This document shows, piece after piece, positions 26,033 to 34,103 of a DNA stretch of 40,861 bases (within the stretch, counting starts at the first letter, position 1; each line of letters opens with the position of its first letter). Position numbers and translations under genes: made by a program. The stretch lies in NCBI GenBank assembly GCA_021783515.1, contig JAJXTV010000032.1, positions 1 to 40,861 on the forward strand, written 5' to 3'. The DNA is from Nitrospirota bacterium (GTDB taxonomy: Bacteria > Nitrospirota > Thermodesulfovibrionia > Thermodesulfovibrionales > UBA6898). The notes below the pieces were generated by a model, which ran no database searches, was not told the origin of the DNA, and saw nothing but the letters and a program-made list of their open reading frames with translations.

Positions 26033-27351
26033 ACCCGCAGGTCCTTCTGGTAGACGACGAACCCGCAACGCTCTTCGGCTTTTCCCGCTTCATGACAAAG
26101 GCCGGATATGCGGTCACCGAGGCGACAACCCTGGCTGAGGCACGGGAGGCGATCTCCTCCCGGCGTTTCGATGTCGTCATTCTCGATCTCAACCTTCCGG
26201 ACGGCAACGGGATCGACTGGATACCCGACATACGGGAAGGGCATCCTGCCACCGCAGTCGTCGTTATCACCGGCTCCGCCGATATCCCGCTGGCGGTGGA
26301 GGCGATGCGGCGCGGTGCCGACAATTTTCTCACCAAGCCGGTCAGCCTTGTCGATCTCGATATTTTTCTCCGGAAAAGCCTCGAACTCGGCAGTCTTCGG
26401 AGAAAGAACCTGGCGCACCAATGGCTTTCTAAAGGCTTTGAAGCCTATTTCGGCGAAAGTAACGCGATCGCCAAGGTGATGGAGTTCGCCGCGATCGCGA
26501 GCCAGAACGATTCCGCCATCCTCCTTCAGGGGGAAACCGGGACGGGGAAGGGAGTTCTGGCGAGGTGGATCTATCATCATTCCCCACGCAAGTCCGGCCT
26601 CTTCGTCGAGATCAACTGCTCCGGACTGAAGGGAGAGCTTCTTGCCAGCGAGCTCTTCGGCCACGTCAAGGGGGCCTTTACGTCGGCCGTGCAGGACAAA
26701 CCCGGGCTGATCGAGGTGGCTGACGGCGGGACGCTTTTTCTGGATGAGATCGGGGACATGGACCTTGCGGTGCAGGCCCAGTTCCTCAAGGTGATCGAAG
26801 AGAAGAGCTTCAGAAGGGTGGGCGACGTCAGGGTCCGTCGAAGCAATTTCCGTCTCATCGCCGCAACCAACAAAGACCTCGCCGCCGAAACCGCTGGGGG
26901 CCTCTTCCGCAGCGACCTCTTCTTCCGCATCAACGTCTTCCCGATCCTGCTGCCCCCTCTGAGGGAAAGGGTAGAGGATCTCGAAGGACTGGTCCCGCGC
27001 ATCCTTGCTTCTCTCCGGGCTTCCTTTCCTGAGATCTCTCCCGAGGTGATGAACCTGCTGAAATCATACCCCTGGCCCGGCAACGTAAGGGAGCTGCGAA
27101 ATGTACTCGAGAGAGCTTTGTTAATTTCCCAGGGGCTTCCGCTGAAACCGGAGCATTTCCCGGGGATCGGCGCGGCACCCAAGGCGCCGGCCGCAGGCGC
27201 CGCTGCGACACCGGGTCTTGCCTCTGTCGAAGAGGCGTATATCAGGTCCGTTGTCTCAAAAGCAGGGGGTGATATAAGGAAAGCCTCAGCAGAGCTGAAC
27301 ATGTCCAGGGCAACCCTCTACCGCAGACTCAAAAAGATGCGGACCGATTGA
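26029..27351 (+). CDS. NtrC-family sigma-54-dependent response regulator
   Basis: A 440-residue activator with receiver, AAA+ and Fis-type helix-turn-helix domains. The receiver has D9, D10 and the phospho-acceptor D53 (LDLNLPDGNG). The AAA+ domain has Walker A GETGTGKG (168-175), the sigma-54 contact loop as GAFTSA (215-220, instead of the usual GAFTGA), Walker B GGTLFLDEIGDMD, and the Arg-finger region. The C-terminus ends GDIRKASAELNMSRATLYRRLKK, a typical DNA-binding helix-turn-helix. It starts with GTG overlapping the kinase stop. Immediately downstream lie two matched palindromes and a sigma-54 promoter, which are its probable targets. Confidence 0.95.
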   Translation: MNPQVLLVDDEPATLFGFSRFMTKAGYAVTEATTLAEAREAISSRRFDVVILDLNLPDGNGIDWIPDIREGHPATAVVVITGSADIPLAVEAMRRGADNFLTKPVSLVDLDIFLRKSLELGSLRRKNLAHQWLSKGFEAYFGESNAIAKVMEFAAIASQNDSAILLQGETGTGKGVLARWIYHHSPRKSGLFVEINCSGLKGELLASELFGHVKGAFTSAVQDKPGLIEVADGGTLFLDEIGDMDLAVQAQFLKVIEEKSFRRVGDVRVRRSNFRLIAATNKDLAAETAGGLFRSDLFFRINVFPILLPPLRERVEDLEGLVPRILASLRASFPEISPEVMNLLKSYPWPGNVRELRNVLERALLISQGLPLKPEHFPGIGAAPKAPAAGAAATPGLASVEEAYIRSVVSKAGGDIRKASAELNMSRATLYRRLKKMRTD

Positions 27352-27355
27352 GCCC

Positions 27356-27374
27356 GAAGGCTTTGTAAGCCTTC
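27356..27374 (+). terminator. Short hairpin after the sigma-54 activator gene
   Basis: GAAGGCTT at 27356-27363 pairs with AAGCCTTC at 27367-27374 around TGT, four bases after the activator's stop codon. The tail is only pyrimidine-rich (CCTCT), so termination would be weak; it separates the regulator pair from the chemotaxis promoter. Confidence 0.4.
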
Positions 27375-27398
27375 CCTCTGCATCATGCATACGCACCA

Positions 27399-27435
27399 GT
27401 CTCATTTGTGAGACTTCCGGTCTCAGGTCTGAGAC
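27399..27435 (+). promoter_or_regulatory. Pair of palindromic upstream activator sites (GTCTCA-N4-TGAGAC)
   Basis: Two perfect copies of GTCTCA-N4-TGAGAC lie at 27399-27414 and 27420-27435. Their centres are 21 bp apart, two turns of the helix, so two dimers would bind on the same face. They sit 63-99 bases upstream of the -24 element. This is the classical layout of enhancer sites for an NtrC-type activator, and the gene for such a protein ends 48 bases earlier. That the encoded activator binds here is inference. Confidence 0.8.
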
Positions 27436-27497
27436 TGTTTCCTTGCCCGTCAGGCACGATCTTCTTTCGGTACAATGCCTTTCTGCTCCCATCCCGC

Positions 27498-27512
27498 TGG
27501 CACAGCTATTGC
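27498..27512 (+). promoter_or_regulatory. Sigma-54 promoter (-24/-12) of the chemotaxis operon
   Basis: TGGCAC at 27498-27503 and TTGC at 27509-27512 with five bases between, followed by T: an exact match to the consensus TGGCAC-N5-TTGC. Transcription is expected near 27524, about 33 bases before the first start codon of the operon. Confidence 0.85.
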
Positions 27513-27556
27513 TATTACCTGTAGTGTCGCAAATATCGATAGCCCTTGAGAGCGAA

Positions 27557-27781
27557 ATGGAAAGCAGAGAGAGCATCAGTCGGAACTGCCCTTACCGTCC
27601 AAAGAATACGAAAGGGCATTGCGCTGCCGAGACCTCGCAGGCGTATCTGCCCAGCGCATTTCAGATCCAGGAATATTGCGAGAACCCGGACTATATGAAA
27701 TGTCCTTTTTTCCAGTCTGCGCGCAAGGGCGGCGGAGAGGCATCAGCAACCCTGTCAGCGCCCCTGCGTCATGGAGGATGA
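27557..27781 (+). CDS. Small cysteine-containing protein of unknown function (74 aa)
   Basis: The first frame after the sigma-54 promoter. Starting at ATG 27557 (GAGAG upstream) it gives 74 residues with four Cys spread as CPYRP...GHC...EYC...CPFF. The block with PSAFQIQEYCENPDYMKCPFF looks like a conserved small zinc- or cluster-binding motif: I recall similar short hypothetical proteins with a YC...Y..CP ending in other anaerobes, but cannot name a family. The last 20 residues are low-complexity. It ends 79 bases before the CheY start, so it should be co-expressed with the chemotaxis genes. Confidence 0.55.
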   Translation: MESRESISRNCPYRPKNTKGHCAAETSQAYLPSAFQIQEYCENPDYMKCPFFQSARKGGGEASATLSAPLRHGG

Positions 27782-27860
27782 CATGCTTACGGTAAACATC
27801 GAACATAAGAGAGGTACCCAGATTCGGACAGATGGAGGAAATGCAAGGGGGGAGGGATCA

Positions 27861-28226
27861 ATGGCAAAGACTATCTTATTGGTAGACGATGCGGCCGTCG
27901 TCAGACACGTCGTATCGCTTACCCTCAGAAAAGCGGGGTATGAGGTGATCGAGGCTGTCAACGGAAACGACGCCCTGCAGAAGCTCGCCCAAAACAAGGT
28001 GGGCATGGTGATCACCGATCTTAACATGCCGGAGATGGACGGCATCGAGTTGATACGGCATCTTCGCGAAAAGGCGGTCTACCGCTTTCTGCCGGTCGTC
28101 ATGCTGACGACGGTATCTCAGGAAGAGAGGAAGAAAGAAGGGAAACAGGCGGGCGCAAGCGGCTGGATTTATAAACCCTTTCAGTCCAAAGACCTTCTTG
28201 ATACCGTCCGGCGGTTTGTTGCATGA
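27861..28226 (+). CDS. cheY: CheY-type single-domain response regulator
   Basis: A 121-residue receiver. The acidic pair is D9-D10, the phosphorylation site D53 (VITDLNMPEMDG), then the Thr of MLTTVS and the Lys of YKPF, all in the CheY order. ATG 27861 is chosen because it lies just before the canonical KTILLVDD strand and follows GGGAGGG; the frame is open back to 27771 but the extra residues are not receiver sequence. It is close in sequence to the second CheY at 29854 (both have the EERKKEG/EEKKREG loop and GWI-KPF), suggesting duplication within the cluster. Likely to act at the motor or as a phosphate sink. Confidence 0.9.
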   Translation: MAKTILLVDDAAVVRHVVSLTLRKAGYEVIEAVNGNDALQKLAQNKVGMVITDLNMPEMDGIELIRHLREKAVYRFLPVVMLTTVSQEERKKEGKQAGASGWIYKPFQSKDLLDTVRRFVA

Positions 28227-28277
28227 GAACCATAATGGTTGCCGGAAGGAACATCCAAACGGAGTGAAAGCGCAACA

Positions 28278-28652
28278 ATGGACCAAAAGAAAGTGCTGTT
28301 AGTTGATGATGAGACCGCCTTTCTGCTGTCTGCCAGAAAGGTGCTGGAGGGGCCTGACCTGTCGATCGATACTGTTGACAACTTTGAAGAAGCGATAGAA
28401 ATGATCGAGCACAGCCACTACGATATCGTCGTCACCGACATACGGCTTACCGACGTGACCAGCAGGGAGGGGATGGACATTCTCCGCTACGTCACCGAGC
28501 GCCACCCTGGGACAAAGGTGATTCTCCTGACCGGCTACGGCTCCCCGGAGATCATGGAAAAGGCGTATGCCATGGGCGCGGCCAACTATCTCGAAAAACC
28601 GCTCTCCGGAAGCATCCTCAAGAGCATTCTGAAGAACGCGAGGTGCGGATGA
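28278..28652 (+). CDS. Receiver-domain response regulator (stand-alone)
   Basis: A 124-residue receiver with D10-D11, phospho-acceptor D54 (VVTDIRLTDVTSREGMD), the Thr of LLTGYG and the Lys of LEKPL. The loop after the Asp has an insertion (TDVTSREG) and the second half resembles the receivers of NtrC/AtoC regulators rather than CheY, so it is unlikely to bind the flagellar switch. It has no output domain. The stop overlaps the next start (ATGA), showing translational coupling with the DxxxQ protein. Its partner kinase could be CheA or the upstream kinase. Confidence 0.88.
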   Translation: MDQKKVLLVDDETAFLLSARKVLEGPDLSIDTVDNFEEAIEMIEHSHYDIVVTDIRLTDVTSREGMDILRYVTERHPGTKVILLTGYGSPEIMEKAYAMGAANYLEKPLSGSILKSILKNARCG

Positions 28653-29452
28653 CCGGAAAATTTTACCCCGGCCGCCAGGGGCCGGGATCGATAGCGTCCT
28701 GCCGGTCATCAACAGGAACCAGGGCCTGGCCCGACATCGCGAGGAGCGCCCGGCAGGCGCTTCATTGCTGCGTCCGCGGACTCAGCATGCTCTCTTCCTC
28801 CACAGAGGACGAATTTATCATGATTGCCGAGACCCTTGAGGATGTGAGCCGGCAGACACGGAAGGCGCCGGCGTCGGCCGGGGGCGTTGAACTGAACGTC
28901 GAAGATGTCGTGACCCTCATCCAGTTTCATGACATTACCCGTCAGCAGTTCGAAAGATCCTCCGCGGCCTGCCGCGCCATGATCAAAAAACTCGCCGCCG
29001 CGGACAGCGGAAGACCGGAGACCGCACCGGGTCAAAAAAGCGGCGGCGCTTCAGCCGAAGAGCTTGCGCGTTTCTGCGTATGCCAGGCGAAGGCAATCGA
29101 AGAAACGAGGGAGACGTTCGTTGCCTCGGTCACCCGCCTCATCCGGAAGATCGGACTGATTGCCGATGAGATCCGCAAGACTGCCGGCAACGGGGCGGAT
29201 GCCGGGATCGAAACCGCCGTTCACGGCATTTGTGTTCATAAGTTCGTAAACATCGTCGCCGAAGAAGTGCTCTCGGCCTTGAACGATCTGAGGGTGGAAA
29301 TGCGACCGTTCGTCCCCGAAGAAATGTGGGAGAAAATAACGGTCTCCTCAGGCCGGACGGAGACGGCGACCGGGGGAGAGACTTCCGGTATCGGGACGGA
29401 CATTTCTTCGGAGACAGGGAGTTCCCTCGGAGACAACGTGCAGCTCTTCTGA
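28649..29452 (+). CDS. Chemotaxis-cluster protein with CheZ-like DxxxQ motif
   Basis: A 267-residue, mainly helical soluble protein. The start ATG at 28649 overlaps the preceding stop and follows GAGGTGCGG. Its clearest feature is the helix VVTLIQFHDITRQQFERS with D95 and Q99. CheZ phosphatases use an Asp and a Gln spaced exactly this way (DFQDLTGQ) to dephosphorylate CheY. A second helical region (ETFVASVTRLIRKIGLIADEI and FVNIVAEEVLSALNDLRVEM) may form the long helical hairpin expected for such a protein. The C-terminal 35 residues are Gly/Ser/Thr-rich. No CheC, CheX or classical CheZ is seen in the cluster. I assign only a candidate phosphatase role. Confidence 0.6.
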   Translation: MTGKFYPGRQGPGSIASCRSSTGTRAWPDIARSARQALHCCVRGLSMLSSSTEDEFIMIAETLEDVSRQTRKAPASAGGVELNVEDVVTLIQFHDITRQQFERSSAACRAMIKKLAAADSGRPETAPGQKSGGASAEELARFCVCQAKAIEETRETFVASVTRLIRKIGLIADEIRKTAGNGADAGIETAVHGICVHKFVNIVAEEVLSALNDLRVEMRPFVPEEMWEKITVSSGRTETATGGETSGIGTDISSETGSSLGDNVQLF

Positions 29453-29512
29453 AGAGACCCGGCCCTCGGCCGGAACATGCAGGCCATCGAGCAGAGAAAA
29501 AGGAGGACCACC

Positions 29513-29857
29513 ATGGAGGAACTGAAGATTGCCGCTTCAGGGCCGGAAGAAATCACGATGAACGGCAGCCTGACCGTGGCAAATGCGTCGGCTATCGTAA
29601 AAGCAATCCGCGAAGCCCTCGCCGTAACAGACCGTCTCACGGTGACGGTAGGGGAAGGCTCGGAGGTGGATGTTTCGTTCTTTCAGATCCTCTGCTCGGC
29701 GCACCGTACCGCTGCAAAGCTGAATAAATGCCTGCGTTTGGACACCGGAAAGGCCCGCAGATTCTTCGGCGAAGCCCGGGCGTCCGGCTATGTGAGGACC
29801 AAGGGCTGCGCCCGCGACCGCGACGGCAGCTGCCTCTGGGCAAGGGAGGGGAAATGA
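29513..29857 (+). CDS. STAS-domain protein
   Basis: A 114-residue STAS (anti-anti-sigma-like) protein, starting at ATG 29513 with AGGAGG upstream. The strand-helix pattern ITMNGSLTVANASAIVKAIREAL and TVGEGSEVDVSFFQILCSAHRTAA matches STAS proteins found in chemotaxis clusters of other anaerobes. The usual phosphorylated Ser of the DSSG loop corresponds to DVSFFQ here, so regulation by Ser phosphorylation is uncertain. The last 20 residues, with two Cys (GCARDRDGSC), are unusual. Its stop overlaps the next CheY start (ATGA). Confidence 0.82.
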   Translation: MEELKIAASGPEEITMNGSLTVANASAIVKAIREALAVTDRLTVTVGEGSEVDVSFFQILCSAHRTAAKLNKCLRLDTGKARRFFGEARASGYVRTKGCARDRDGSCLWAREGK

Positions 29858-30219
29858 AGAGGACGATCATGACCGTCGACGACTCTGCCAGCGTGCGGCT
29901 GATGGTGAAGTTCTCACTCGCCGAACTGGGGTTCGAGATCGTCGAGGCGGTAGACGGCGTCGATGCGCTCCGGAAGATCGAAAAGAAACCGGTCCACATG
30001 CTGATCACCGATATCAACATGCCCGAACTCGACGGCATCAGTCTGGTGAGAAAGGTCCGGGAAATCCCGGCCTGCAAATTTATCCCGATCATTATGCTCA
30101 CCACCGAATCACAGGAAGAAAAAAAGAGGGAAGGCAGGAAGGCGGGGGCTACCGGCTGGATCGTGAAGCCTTTCAGGCCGGACCAGCTCGTGTCGGTCGT
30201 GAAGAAGGTGCTGGGATGA
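29854..30219 (+). CDS. cheY: CheY-type response regulator (second copy)
   Basis: A 121-residue receiver with D9-D10, D53 (LITDINMPELDG), the TT of MLTTES and the Lys of VKPF. It starts at ATG 29854 overlapping the STAS stop, and its own stop overlaps the CheA start (ATGA), so it is translationally coupled on both sides. Being directly before cheA it is the more likely main phospho-acceptor of CheA. It is a paralogue of the CheY at 27861. Confidence 0.92.
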   Translation: MKRTIMTVDDSASVRLMVKFSLAELGFEIVEAVDGVDALRKIEKKPVHMLITDINMPELDGISLVRKVREIPACKFIPIIMLTTESQEEKKREGRKAGATGWIVKPFRPDQLVSVVKKVLG

Positions 30220-32336
30220 GCGAAGAATTCGAGAAGCTGGTCGAGACCTTCAGGGAGGAGACGTACGAGCTGCTGTCGGAGCTGGAATCCTCCCTTTTCG
30301 AGCTCGAAAAAGACCCCCACAACAGTGGTGAGGCGGTATCCTCCATCTTCCGCGCGTTTCACTCGATCAAGGGGGCCGGAGGAATGTTCGGCTTCGACGA
30401 GGTCTCGCGCTTCACCCATGAGATCGAAACCGTCTATGACCTGGTGCGCGCCGGAAAGGTCCTGGCGGACAAATCGCTTGTGGACCTCAGTTTCGCCGCC
30501 AGCGACCTGATCCGCGAGATGATCACCTCTCCGAAGGAAGTAGCGGAACAGAAAAAGAAGGCGGACGAGCTGCTCGTCTCTCTGAGGCAGCTCTTCCCGG
30601 AGATTACCGAGGCGAAAAAAGCAAAGAAGAGCGCCCTCCCGAAAGAAGGGGAGCCGGTCATGCTCGCCGCGAAACTGAAGGCCTACCGGATACGCTTCAG
30701 GCCGTCGGCCGACATCTTCGCCACCGGGACGAACCCCTCGCTTTTGCTGAGGGAGCTCTGCGGTCTCGGCCAATGCAGCGTAATCGCCCACAGCGATGCG
30801 ATACCGGACCTCGACGAGATCGATCCGGAGCTCTGCTATACGAGCTGGGACGTCATCCTGACAACCGGGCGGGACCTCGACGCAATCCGGGACATCTTCA
30901 TCTTCGTCGAGGACACGTCCGAGCTGAGCATCGAGATGATCGATGACGGCGAAAGCGCCGTCGACTCCGCCGATTACAAGAAGCTGGGCGAGATCCTTGT
31001 CGAAAAACGGGACATCACGCCGGAAGACCTCCAGCGGGTCCTCGGCGGCAGAAAGCGGCTCGGTGAGATGCTGATCGATGAAGGTTTGGTGCAGCCCGAG
31101 AGCATCCAGGCGGCCCTGCTCGAACAGGAGCACGTCCGGCTGATCCGGGAAGGCCGGCTGAAGAAAGAGGTGATCTCGAACATCAGGGTCTCTTCCGAAA
31201 AGCTGGACAAGCTGGTCAACCTCGTCGGCGAACTCGTCACCGTCCAGGCGCGCCTGAGCAGAAACGCCTTGTATACCGGCGATTCCGAACTCGCCTCGAT
31301 CGCGGAAGAGGTCGAGCGCCTCACCGCAGAGCTCCGCGACAATACCATGAATATCCGCATGCTACCGATCGGCACCACCTTCAGCAGGTTCAGGCGCCTC
31401 GTCAGGGACCTGTCGAAGGACCTCGGCAAAGAAGTCGAGATGGTGACCGAAGGCGGCGATACCGAGCTCGACAAGACGGTCATCGAAAGGCTGGGAGACC
31501 CCCTCGTCCATCTCATCAGAAACTGCATCGATCACGGCATCGAGCCGCCGGAAGAGAGAATATCCGCCGGGAAGCCCCGGAAAGGGACCGTCCGGCTTTC
31601 GGCGACCCATTCAGGGGCGAACGTGCTGATCGAGATAGAGGATGACGGGGCCGGGCTCGACGCCGGCGCGATACGGGCAAAAGCGGTCAAGAAAGGTCTC
31701 GTTGATCCCGATGCGGAGCTGGGAGGCGGCGAGATACTCTCGCTTATACTTGCGCCGGGTTTTTCGACTACCGAAAACGTCACGAACATCTCCGGCAGGG
31801 GGGTCGGCCTCGATGTGGTGAAGAGGGCGGCCGATTCCCTCAGGGGCGAGATCTCAATCCGCAGCGAACAGGGGAAGGGGACCTCGATCACCCTGAGCCT
31901 GCCGCTGACGCTCGCCATCATCGAAGGGCTTCTCATCCGGATAGAGGATGAGCATTTCGTCCTTCCGCTTTCTGCCGTGGAGGAATGCGTCGAGCTGATC
32001 GGCGGCGACCGCCACGGAAGGCATATAGCAAATGTACGGGGCCATATCATTCCCTACATCAGGCTGAGGGAACAGTTTACGATCTCCGGGACCCCGCCTG
32101 AGATCGAGCAGATCGTGATCGTCAAGAACGAGACCACGAAGGTCGGGTTCGTCGTGGACACCGTCATCGGGGAGAACCAGACGGTGATCAAGACCCTTGG
32201 CAGGGTCTATAAAGGCGTGGAAGGAATATCGGGCGCTACGATCCTCGGCGACGGAACGGTCGCCCTGATCCTGGATGTCTCGAAACTGATACGAATCGTG
32301 GAAGAAGGGGAGGTGAGCGAGCAGGCGTCACGGTGA
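30216..32336 (+). CDS. cheA: Chemotaxis histidine kinase CheA
   Basis: A 706-residue kinase. The HPt domain carries H49 in FRAFHSIKGAGGMFGF. A P2-like region (about 150-245, YRIRFRPSADIFATGTNPSLLL) follows. Residues about 254-313 form an inserted segment with two copies of a LGEILVEKRDITPEDLQ / LGEMLIDEGLVQPESIQ pattern, resembling the N-terminal domain of PilB/GspE ATPases. Then come the dimerisation helices (NLVGELVTVQARLSR), the ATPase (N-box HLIRNCIDHGIE, GRGVGLDVVKRAADSL) and a CheW-like C-terminal domain. It is coupled to cheY by a 4-base overlap. Confidence 0.96.
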   Translation: MSEEFEKLVETFREETYELLSELESSLFELEKDPHNSGEAVSSIFRAFHSIKGAGGMFGFDEVSRFTHEIETVYDLVRAGKVLADKSLVDLSFAASDLIREMITSPKEVAEQKKKADELLVSLRQLFPEITEAKKAKKSALPKEGEPVMLAAKLKAYRIRFRPSADIFATGTNPSLLLRELCGLGQCSVIAHSDAIPDLDEIDPELCYTSWDVILTTGRDLDAIRDIFIFVEDTSELSIEMIDDGESAVDSADYKKLGEILVEKRDITPEDLQRVLGGRKRLGEMLIDEGLVQPESIQAALLEQEHVRLIREGRLKKEVISNIRVSSEKLDKLVNLVGELVTVQARLSRNALYTGDSELASIAEEVERLTAELRDNTMNIRMLPIGTTFSRFRRLVRDLSKDLGKEVEMVTEGGDTELDKTVIERLGDPLVHLIRNCIDHGIEPPEERISAGKPRKGTVRLSATHSGANVLIEIEDDGAGLDAGAIRAKAVKKGLVDPDAELGGGEILSLILAPGFSTTENVTNISGRGVGLDVVKRAADSLRGEISIRSEQGKGTSITLSLPLTLAIIEGLLIRIEDEHFVLPLSAVEECVELIGGDRHGRHIANVRGHIIPYIRLREQFTISGTPPEIEQIVIVKNETTKVGFVVDTVIGENQTVIKTLGRVYKGVEGISGATILGDGTVALILDVSKLIRIVEEGEVSEQASR

Positions 32337-32394
32337 AATCCGGAATCGGTCAGGCCGGTTCTTTCGTGTAAACATTTCTTAAGGAGGAAGGGTT

Positions 32395-34092
32395 ATGCTC
32401 GGCAACATGAAAATAGGATCCCGGCTTCTTCTGGGGTTCGGTGTGGTAGTGGCAATAGCGCTGGCGATCGGCGCCGCAGGCTATTGGGGTATCGGTTCTA
32501 TTAACACCCAGATTCTCAGTATTCTGCACGGAGACGCTGCCATCGCGATGACGTCAATGGACACTAATGTGGGCGTTCTTCAGATGCGCCGCTCGGAAAA
32601 GGATTTCTTCCTGAATATAGGAGCGCCCGAGAAACAGGCCGACTATATGAATAAGTGGGAGACTGCCAATAAAGACACCCATGAGGCGGTAGATAAACTC
32701 GACAAGATCCTCTATGTCCAGGACGAAAAAGACATTTTGAAGGATATGAAATCGGAGATGGCAAATTATGAAACCGGCTTCAAGAAAGTCTCCGGCATGG
32801 TGACGGCCGGCACGCTGAAGACCCCTCAGGATGCGAACAAGGCGATAGGCGAATACAAGGACGCGATCCATAAAATGGAGGCCGCAGCCGAGAACATCGA
32901 ACTGGCGGCGTCCAAGCGACTCGACGGAGCGGAAAAGACGATGACCGACTTCGCAAAGCGCATCGCCATGGTTCTCATCGTCTTCATCGTGATTGCGATA
33001 GCGATTAGTATCGTGATCAGCCTCTTCATCACGAAGAGCATCACCGCGCCCCTCGCCATCGGCGTCGGGGTCGCGAACAAGCTCGCCGAGGGAGACCTCA
33101 CGCTGACGATCGACGTGAAGAGCAAGGACGAAACGGGGCAGCTGCTCGGCTCGATGAAAAACATGGTCGAGAAGCTCAGGGAGATCGTGGCGGACGTCAA
33201 GACCGCGTCGGACAATGTGGCGTCGGGAAGCCAGCAGATGAGCTCCGGCTCGGAGGAGATGTCCCAGGGCGCCTCCGAGCAGGCCAGTTCGGTCGAGGAA
33301 GTCTCTTCCTCCATGGAGGAGATGGTCTCGAACATCCGCCAGAACGCCGACAACGCCCAGCAGACCGAGAAGATCGCGCAGAAGTCCGCCGGCGACGCGA
33401 AGGAAAGCGGCAAGGCGGTCTCGGAGACGGTGACGGCGATGAAGGACATCGCAGGCAAGATATCGATCATAGAAGAGATCGCGAGGCAGACTAACCTCCT
33501 GGCGCTGAACGCCGCGATCGAGGCGGCCCGGGCGGGAGAGCACGGAAAGGGCTTTGCCGTCGTCGCCTCCGAAGTGAGAAAACTGGCCGAACGGAGCCAG
33601 GCCGCGGCCGCGGAGATCAGCAAGCTTTCGGCGTCGAGCGTACAGGTGGCCGAGATGGCGGGCCAGATGCTCGACAAGCTCGTGCCCGACATCCAGAAGA
33701 CGGCTGAGCTCGTCCAGGAGATAAACGCGGCGAGCGGCGAGCAGAACAGCGGGGCCGAACAGATCAACAAGGCGGTCCAGCAGCTCGACCAGGTGGTGCA
33801 GCAGAACGCCGGAGCAGCGGAAGAGATGTCCTCTACGGCTGAGGAGCTCGCCTCTCAGGCCGAGCATCTGCAGAGCGTAATCGAGTTCTTCAAGGTGGGA
33901 GGCAACGGCCGGAAGCGGTTCGGCGCCGAAAGGGTCTCCTACAGGGGTAAGGTCGCCCATATCGGTCACGAGGGCGCCAAGAGGGCGCAGATGTCGGTAA
34001 AGACCGAGACGACGGGCAAGAAGGCCGGCGTTGCCCTCGAAATGGGCGACGGGGGCCGGGACGCCGAAGACGACGAATTCGAGCGGTTTTAG
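32395..34092 (+). CDS. Methyl-accepting chemotaxis protein
   Basis: A 565-residue transmembrane receptor. TM1 is at about residues 11-33, followed by a periplasmic helical-bundle sensor (about 35-185, with [10 protein letters not shown] as in HBM/4HB sensors), TM2 at about 189-212, HAMP (about 213-265) and the cytoplasmic signalling domain, whose tip [23 protein letters not shown] lies near 360-382. The long acidic and Gly-rich tail ends in DDEFERF, which could serve as a tether for CheR/CheB. The start ATG follows AAGGAGGAAG. It sits 58 bases after cheA in the same operon, so it is the receptor most likely to feed this pathway. Ligand unknown. Confidence 0.95.
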   Translation: MLGNMKIGSRLLLGFGVVVAIALAIGAAGYWGIGSINTQILSILHGDAAIAMTSMDTNVGVLQMRRSEKDFFLNIGAPEKQADYMNKWETANKDTHEAVDKLDKILYVQDEKDILKDMKSEMANYETGFKKVSGMVTAGTLKTPQDANKAIGEYKDAIHKMEAAAENIELAASKRLDGAEKTMTDFAKRIAMVLIVFIVIAIAISIVISLFITKSITAPLAIGVGVANKLAEGDLTLTIDVKSKDETGQLLGSMKNMVEKLREIVADVKTASDNVASGSQQMSSGSEEMSQGASEQASSVEEVSSSMEEMVSNIRQNADNAQQTEKIAQKSAGDAKESGKAVSETVTAMKDIAGKISIIEEIARQTNLLALNAAIEAARAGEHGKGFAVVASEVRKLAERSQAAAAEISKLSASSVQVAEMAGQMLDKLVPDIQKTAELVQEINAASGEQNSGAEQINKAVQQLDQVVQQNAGAAEEMSSTAEELASQAEHLQSVIEFFKVGGNGRKRFGAERVSYRGKVAHIGHEGAKRAQMSVKTETTGKKAGVALEMGDGGRDAEDDEFERF

Positions 34093-34103
34093 GAGGTGAA
34101 GCG

